This document shows positions 59,405 through 64,000 of a stretch of DNA of 64,000 nt, one piece after another. The translations under genes were made by a program, and so were the position numbers. The DNA comes from Akkermansia massiliensis (GTDB taxonomy: Bacteria > Verrucomicrobiota > Verrucomicrobiia > Verrucomicrobiales > Akkermansiaceae). Below the pieces are notes generated by a model. That model had not been told where the DNA came from, ran no database searches, and was given only the letters and a program-made list of their open reading frames with translations. The DNA lies in NCBI RefSeq assembly GCF_023516715.1, contig NZ_JAMGSI010000001.1, positions 620,001-684,000 on the forward strand, given 5' to 3'. Each line of letters starts with the position of its first letter. The stretch's first letter is position 1.

Positions 59405-60292
59405 TTACATTCCCTTGTTTTTCATGGCTTCCGCCAGGGCGGCGCCCATCTGGGCGGGCGTCTTGGCCACCACGATGCCGGCTTCCTTCAGGGCTTCCTG
59501 CTTGGCGGCGGCGGTGCCTTTGCCTCCGGCCACGATGGCGCCTGCGTGGCCCATGCGGCGGCCCTTGGGAGCCGTGGCTCCTGCGATGAAGGCGGCGACG
59601 GGCTTTTTGCAGTTGTTCTTGATCCATTCAGCGGCTTCTTCCTCTTCGGAACCGCCGATTTCACCGATCATGATGAAGGCGTCCGTGTTGGGGTCTTCCG
59701 TGAAGAATTGAACGGCCTGCTGCTGGGTCATGCCGTGGACGGGGTCGCCGCCGATGCCGATGCACATGCTCTGGCCCAGGCCCATGTTGGTGACCTGCCA
59801 GACGGCTTCATAGGTGAGCGTGCCGGAACGGGAGACGATGCCGATTCTGCCGGGCTTGAAGATGTAGGCCGGCATGATGCCGATCTTGCAGTTGGCGGCC
59901 GGGTTGACGATGCCGGGGCAGTTCGGGCCGATGAGGGTCACGTCTTTATCCTTCAGGAAGGCTTTCACCTTCTGCATGTCCTGCACCGGGATGCCTTCCG
60001 TGATGCAGACGATGAGCTTCACGCCAGCGTCAGCGGCTTCCATAATGGCGTCCGCGGCGAAGGGCGGCGGCACAAAGATCATGGAGGCGTTGCAGTCCGT
60101 GGCTTTTTTGGCTTCCGCCACGGTGTCGAAGACGGGGACCTTGCCTTCAAAGAGCTGGCCGCCCTTGCCGGGGGTCACGCCGGCGACCACGTTGGTGCCG
60201 AAGTCCATGCAGTTTTTGGCGTGGAACGCGCCGGCGCTGCCGGTGATGCCTTGCACGACCAGGCGGGTGTTCTTGTCAATGAGAGATGTCAT
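59405..60292 (-). CDS. sucD: Succinate-CoA ligase subunit alpha
   Basis: 295 residues. CoA-binding N-terminal domain with [10 protein letters not shown] and G-V-T-P-G-K-G-G; ligase domain with G-P-N-C-P-G-I and the phosphohistidine motif G-H-A-G-A-I-V near residue 247 (His 246 in E. coli numbering). It binds CoA and carries the His phosphorylated during succinyl-CoA to succinate conversion with ATP/GTP production. It pairs with SucC, whose gene lies 21 bp upstream. Core TCA gene. Confidence 0.97.
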   Translation of the reverse strand: MTSLIDKNTRLVVQGITGSAGAFHAKNCMDFGTNVVAGVTPGKGGQLFEGKVPVFDTVAEAKKATDCNASMIFVPPPFAADAIMEAADAGVKLIVCITEGIPVQDMQKVKAFLKDKDVTLIGPNCPGIVNPAANCKIGIMPAYIFKPGRIGIVSRSGTLTYEAVWQVTNMGLGQSMCIGIGGDPVHGMTQQQAVQFFTEDPNTDAFIMIGEIGGSEEEEAAEWIKNNCKKPVAAFIAGATAPKGRRMGHAGAIVAGGKGTAAAKQEALKEAGIVVAKTPAQMGAALAEAMKNKGM

Positions 60293-60313
60293 TGTCGTAA
60301 TAAATAGTGAGGG

Positions 60314-61495
60314 TTATTTGACTGCTGCGACCGCTTTCTGGGCAGCTTCGTCCAGGTTGTCGGCAGGGATGATGGCGATGCCGCTGTCTGCGAGGATTTT
60401 CTTGCCGATTTCCACGTTGGTGCCTTCCAGGCGGACGACGAGCGGGATTTTCATGTCAATGTTTTTCGCCGCGGCCACAATGCCCTGGGCGATGACGTCG
60501 CAGCGCATGATGCCGCCGAAGATGTTGACCAGAAGTGCCTTCACATTCTTGTCGCTGGTGAGGATGCGGAACGCGTTGGTTACCATTTCCTCCGTGGCGG
60601 AGCCGCCCACGTCCAGGAAGTTGGCGGGTTCCCCGCCGTAGTATTTGATGATGTCCATCGTGGCCATGGCCAGCCCAGCGCCGTTTACCATGCAGCCGAT
60701 GTTGCCGTCCAGGCCGATGTAGTTCAGGTCATATTTGCCGGCTTCCACTTCACGGGGGTCTTCTTCCGTTTCATCCCGCATTTCCATGATTTCCGGGTGG
60801 CGGTACAGGGCGTTGTCGTCAAAGTTGAATTTGGCGTCCAGGGCGCACACGCGGTCGTCCGTGGTGACCACGAGGGGGTTGATTTCCACCAGGGAGCAGT
60901 CCAGGGCGGTGAAGAGCTTGTAAACGTTGGTGATGAGCTTGGTGGCCTGGCGGAGCAGGGGGCCGGTCAGGCCCAGGGCCACGGCGATCTTGAGGGCCTG
61001 GAAGGGCAGGATGCCCAAGGCCGGGTCAATGTGTTCGCGGATGATGGCTTCCGGACGGGTGGCGGCTACTTCTTCAATGTCCATGCCGCCTTCCGTGCTG
61101 GCTACGATGACGGGGCATTCACGGGCGCGGTCCTGGAGAATGGCGAAGTAGCATTCCTTCTTCAGGTCCACGGCTTCCGCCACCATGATCTTGCTGACCA
61201 GCTTGCCGGTTTCCCCGGTTTGCTTGGTGACCAGAACCTGGTTGAGCATCTTGCCGGCTACGTCTTCCACTTCCTCCACGGAGTCAACGACGTGCACGCC
61301 GCCCTTGAAGCCGTTTTTGAAGGTGCCTTTGCCACGGCCGCCAGCGTGTACCTGTGCCTTAACTACGTATTGGGAGAGGCCCATGTTCCGGGCTATTTGT
61401 GCTGCTTCCTGGGCGGTAGCGGCGGCAATGCCCTTGGGGGTAGCCACGCCAAAGCGCTCAAAGAGTTGTTTTGCTTGATATTCGTGAATGTTCAT
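60314..61495 (-). CDS. sucC: Succinate-CoA ligase subunit beta
   Basis: 393 residues from the ATG complementary to 61,493-61,495 ([12 protein letters not shown]); the upstream ATG (61,516) adds seven residues not typical of the family. ATP-grasp fold: G-G-R-G-K-G, then L-V-E-I-N-P-L-V and [13 protein letters not shown][10 protein letters not shown] and [11 protein letters not shown] are the remaining landmarks. Supplies the nucleotide site. First gene of the sucCD operon. Confidence 0.97.
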   Translation of the reverse strand: MNIHEYQAKQLFERFGVATPKGIAAATAQEAAQIARNMGLSQYVVKAQVHAGGRGKGTFKNGFKGGVHVVDSVEEVEDVAGKMLNQVLVTKQTGETGKLVSKIMVAEAVDLKKECYFAILQDRARECPVIVASTEGGMDIEEVAATRPEAIIREHIDPALGILPFQALKIAVALGLTGPLLRQATKLITNVYKLFTALDCSLVEINPLVVTTDDRVCALDAKFNFDDNALYRHPEIMEMRDETEEDPREVEAGKYDLNYIGLDGNIGCMVNGAGLAMATMDIIKYYGGEPANFLDVGGSATEEMVTNAFRILTSDKNVKALLVNIFGGIMRCDVIAQGIVAAAKNIDMKIPLVVRLEGTNVEIGKKILADSGIAIIPADNLDEAAQKAVAAVK

Positions 61496-61697
61496 GACAG
61501 TGGGCCGTTCGGCCAAATGTTTGCGAAAGAAAAGCTATGCCTGTTTTTTGTGCCGGTCAAGGGAGAATGGTTTGGTCTTTTGATTTTTTGTTCGGGGGAT
61601 TCATGGAGTGCCTTTGGAAATCAAAGAGGACAGAAGGCTTGACTGCATGCTTAAAGATTGTGAAACTTCCTTCTCATTTTTCCGTATTATATCTTTT

Positions 61698-62996
61698 ATG
61701 AAAATTTACCGTCCTTCCGACACCTGCTTTGACGAAATGAAGAGCCGGATGAACCGCCGCGCTCTCCCGGAGGATTCCGTAAGGGATACCGTGAACGCTA
61801 TTATCCAGGACGTTTCCGCGCGCGGGGACGAGGCCCTTTTTGATTATGCCGCCAGGTTTGACAGGGTGCATCTGGATCCTTCCTCCCTGTTCGTGACGGA
61901 GGCGGAGCTGGCGGAGGCGGAAGCCGCCGTGGAGGATTCCGTGAAAGAGGCCATTGCCGTCTCCCTGGCCAACATCCATTATTTTTCAGACCGCAGCCGC
62001 AGGCAGGACTGGTCCGGCGTGAACGCCCAGGGTGTGGAGGTGGCGGAACGCTTCCTTCCGTATGACCGCGTGGGCATTTATATTCCAGGCGGGAAGGCTC
62101 CCCTGGTGTCCACGTCCATCATGACGGGCGGTTTTGCCCAGGCCGCCGGCGTGCGGGAGATTGTGGCCGCTACGCCCTGCGGGCCGGACGGGCGGGTGAA
62201 TCCCGCTCTTTTATATGCATTGAAGGCTTCCGGCGCTACGGAGATTGTCAAGATAGGCGGAGCGCAGGCGATTGCCGCCCTTGCGCTGGGAACGGAGAGC
62301 GTGAAGCCGGTTGAGAAGATTTTCGGCCCCGGCAACCGTTTTGTGGTGGAGGCCAAGCGCCAGCTGGTGGGAGCCGTCGCCATCGACCTGCTCCCCGGAC
62401 CCAGTGAGGTGATGGTGCTGGCGGATGAGACCGCAGACGCGGAGTTCCTGGCCGCCGACCTGCTGGCGCAGGGGGAACACGGTCCGGACAGCGTGGTGGT
62501 GTTCGTTACCACGTCGGAGGCGTTATTGGAACAAGTGGAAGCGGAGGTGGAACGCCAGGCCGCCCTGCTGAGCCGCGGTTCCATCATCCGGGAGGTGCTG
62601 GACAAGCACGCTTACGGTTTTCTGGTTTCCTCCATCCAGGAGGGGGTGGACCTGGTGAACGCCTTCGCTCCGGAGCATCTGGTGCTCGTCACGCGGGATG
62701 AAGACGCCGTACTGGACGGCATCCGCACGGCGGGCGCCATTTATGCCGGCGCTCTTTCCACGGTGGCCTGCGGGGATTTCCTGGCAGGTCCCAGCCACAC
62801 CCTGCCGACCGGCGGGGCCGGCAAGTCGTTTTCCGGCCTGCGGGCGGACCAGTTCCAGCGGCGCACCAGCATGGTGCGGATGAACCGGGACGCCGTGCTC
62901 AAGTCCGCCCCGTACGTGGCGGAGTTCGCCAGAGTGGAGGGGCTGGACGCCCACAACCACTCCCTCCAGGTCCGCGCCGCCCGCGTTGACCGGTAA
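61698..62996 (+). CDS. hisD: Histidinol dehydrogenase
   Basis: 432 residues from the ATG at 61,698; the ORF runs upstream to 61,608, but those 30 residues are not family-like. Landmarks: Y-I-P-G-G-K-A-P-L, V-A-A-T-P, G-A-Q-A-I-A-A-L-A-L-G-T-E-S, F-G-P-G-N, D-L-L-P-G-P-S-E, the zinc-ligand segment L-L-A-Q-G-E-H-G-P-D-S and the catalytic F-A-P-E-H-L. It oxidises L-histidinol to L-histidine with two NAD+. It stands alone, with other his genes not in view. Confidence 0.96.
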   Translation: MKIYRPSDTCFDEMKSRMNRRALPEDSVRDTVNAIIQDVSARGDEALFDYAARFDRVHLDPSSLFVTEAELAEAEAAVEDSVKEAIAVSLANIHYFSDRSRRQDWSGVNAQGVEVAERFLPYDRVGIYIPGGKAPLVSTSIMTGGFAQAAGVREIVAATPCGPDGRVNPALLYALKASGATEIVKIGGAQAIAALALGTESVKPVEKIFGPGNRFVVEAKRQLVGAVAIDLLPGPSEVMVLADETADAEFLAADLLAQGEHGPDSVVVFVTTSEALLEQVEAEVERQAALLSRGSIIREVLDKHAYGFLVSSIQEGVDLVNAFAPEHLVLVTRDEDAVLDGIRTAGAIYAGALSTVACGDFLAGPSHTLPTGGAGKSFSGLRADQFQRRTSMVRMNRDAVLKSAPYVAEFARVEGLDAHNHSLQVRAARVDR

Positions 62997-63017
62997 TTCC
63001 AAACTTCCCCCACCCCC

Positions 63018-63662
63018 ATGAAACGACAGCAAGGAACCAAGGAACGATTGCTGGACGCGGCGGAGTGCCTGTTTGCCGAGCACGGCTATACAGGCACTTC
63101 CTTGCGCATGATTTCCCAGCAGGCATCCGTCAACATCGCCTCCGCCAATTATTATTTTGGCGGCAAGGAAGGGCTTTGGAAGGCGGTCATGATGAAGTAT
63201 GCGCCGCAGGCGCGGGATTTCCGGATTTCCATGATGAATGAGGCCATGGAGAAAGGCACGGTGCGGGCGCTGGCCCACGCCTATGTTTACCCTTCCTTCC
63301 ACGGCCTCCTGCATGTGAAGCTGGAAGAACTGGGCAATTTCCCCCATTACCTGCGCCTGCTGGGCATCTGCCACGTGCAGACTCCGGAGATAGCGGTGGA
63401 GTATATCAAGGAGGTGTATTCCCCCATCCGCCGCCGGTTGCATGACTGCATCCGCACCATGTTTCCGGGCGCTTCCACTTACCAGGTTTTCTGGACGGTG
63501 CTGGCTATTGAAAGCATCATGATCGGCCTGCTGACCCGTTTGCGGATGATTGTGGAGCTGATGGAGAACAACCGGGTTCCCAAGGGCAGCGTGCAGGATT
63601 TGTTTGAGCTGATTGTCCGCCAGGTGGACGGGCTGATCCATTTGTGCGGGCAGCCCTCATAA
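63018..63662 (+). CDS. TetR-family regulator (CerR/DUF1956-type C-terminus)
   Basis: 214 residues. N-terminal TetR HTH: T-K-E-R-L-L-D-A-A-E-C-L-F-A-E-H-G-Y-T-G-T-S-L-R and the recognition helix A-S-V-N-I-A-S-A-N-Y-Y-F-G-G-K-E. The C-terminal ligand-binding part is of the CerR/DUF1956 kind. Probably represses a neighbouring efflux or transport gene. The truncated BASS-type transporter gene begins only 23 bp downstream on the same strand and is a likely partner or co-transcript. Confidence 0.9.
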   Translation: MKRQQGTKERLLDAAECLFAEHGYTGTSLRMISQQASVNIASANYYFGGKEGLWKAVMMKYAPQARDFRISMMNEAMEKGTVRALAHAYVYPSFHGLLHVKLEELGNFPHYLRLLGICHVQTPEIAVEYIKEVYSPIRRRLHDCIRTMFPGASTYQVFWTVLAIESIMIGLLTRLRMIVELMENNRVPKGSVQDLFELIVRQVDGLIHLCGQPS

Positions 63663-63685
63663 CCGTTTTACTGCCTCCGTACCCC

Positions 63686-64000
63686 ATGTTCAAATCCCTC
63701 ATCCGCACGTTTGCCATCGTGGCGGCTTTTATTGCGGGGTACATGATGCCCGGTCTGCACGTCTACAGCTGGACGTTCAAGTGGATGCTGATCGTGATGC
63801 TGTTTGTGACGTTCCTGGGCATCCGCTTCAAGCGGATGAAGCCGGAGCGCGCGCACTGGCTCCTGGTAGGGGCCAACCTGCTGATCGCCCTGGCCGCGTG
63901 GGGCGCGTGCCGCCTCGTTTTCGGAGACGGATACCTGGCGGAGGCCGCTTTCTTCGTGGGCATCATGCCCACGGCCACGGCGGCTCCCGTGGTGATGGGG
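63686..64000 (+). CDS. Bile acid:sodium symporter-like (BASS) transporter, 5' part
   Basis: 105 codons from the ATG at 63,686 to the window edge, with no stop. It has at least three hydrophobic helices (about 7-24, 32-49 and 56-76) and ends in F-F-V-G-I-M-P-T-A-T-A-A-P-V-V-M-G. That P-T-A-T-A-A-P-V stretch is the conserved motif of the BASS/ACR3-like transporter superfamily. The substrate cannot be told. The gene follows the TetR-type regulator directly. Confidence 0.8.
   Translation, partial: MFKSLIRTFAIVAAFIAGYMMPGLHVYSWTFKWMLIVMLFVTFLGIRFKRMKPERAHWLLVGANLLIALAAWGACRLVFGDGYLAEAAFFVGIMPTATAAPVVMG

Overview
The window looks like a chromosomal piece of a mucin-degrading Verrucomicrobiota bacterium, most probably Akkermansia (A. 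muciniphila or a close relative). This is inference: the gene families, the secreted GH35 and GH29 enzymes carrying discoidin-like C-termini, the moderately high GC and the gene order fit, but no database search was possible.

Layout. 0-8.4 kb: the end of a solute-binding protein gene, a secreted GH35 beta-galactosidase, a small outer-membrane barrel, an MTA/SAH-type deaminase, dihydrolipoyl dehydrogenase, and a HEPN/MNT toxin-antitoxin pair. 8.4-14.9 kb (minus): 2-oxoglutarate dehydrogenase E1-E2 and cytochrome bd oxidase cydAB. 15.0-19.8 kb (minus): probable operon trpB, sugar/aminoglycoside phosphotransferase-like kinase, CHASE2-like membrane protein, low-molecular-weight tyrosine phosphatase, L,D-transpeptidase. 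20-28.3 kb: MarR regulator, lipocalin-like protein, GNAT, ferritin, an Arg/Gly-rich Verrucomicrobia-type protein, RidA, tRNA-Leu, secreted ankyrin protein, SanA/YdcF-like protein, Nudix hydrolase.

28.4-47.75 kb: a tRNA-Glu with an encoded CCA marks the left edge of a 16-gene exopolysaccharide/capsule locus. It runs all on the plus strand, mostly with touching or overlapping genes: phosphoglycosyl transferase, Wza-like export lipoprotein, Wzc-like tyrosine autokinase, Wzx flippase, at least six glycosyltransferases, a Wzy-like polymerase, two hexapeptide acyltransferases, an alpha/beta-hydrolase-like protein, a WecG/TagA enzyme with an extra domain, a nucleotidyltransferase-GHMP kinase fusion, and a membrane acyltransferase. 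Its leader holds two pairs of near-perfect palindromes. A GH29 fucosidase follows.

50.1-59.3 kb is a patchwork: an orphan phage tail-fibre-like gene with decayed phage pieces abuts the 3' end of tmRNA (ssrA), a classic phage integration site. Then come tRNA-Arg, recQ, tRNA-Ser, a decayed stretch with a clear NAD(P)H oxidoreductase pseudogene, and a strikingly AT-rich two-gene module of secreted proteins that I cannot assign. 59.3-64 kb returns to core genes: sucD-sucC (minus), hisD, a TetR/CerR-type regulator, and a truncated BASS-type transporter.

The strongest candidates for something undescribed are the AT-rich secreted pair (57.2-59.1 kb), the NT-GHMP fusion enzyme, the palindrome cluster in front of the polysaccharide operon, and an E2 subunit that seems to lack its E3/E1-binding domain.
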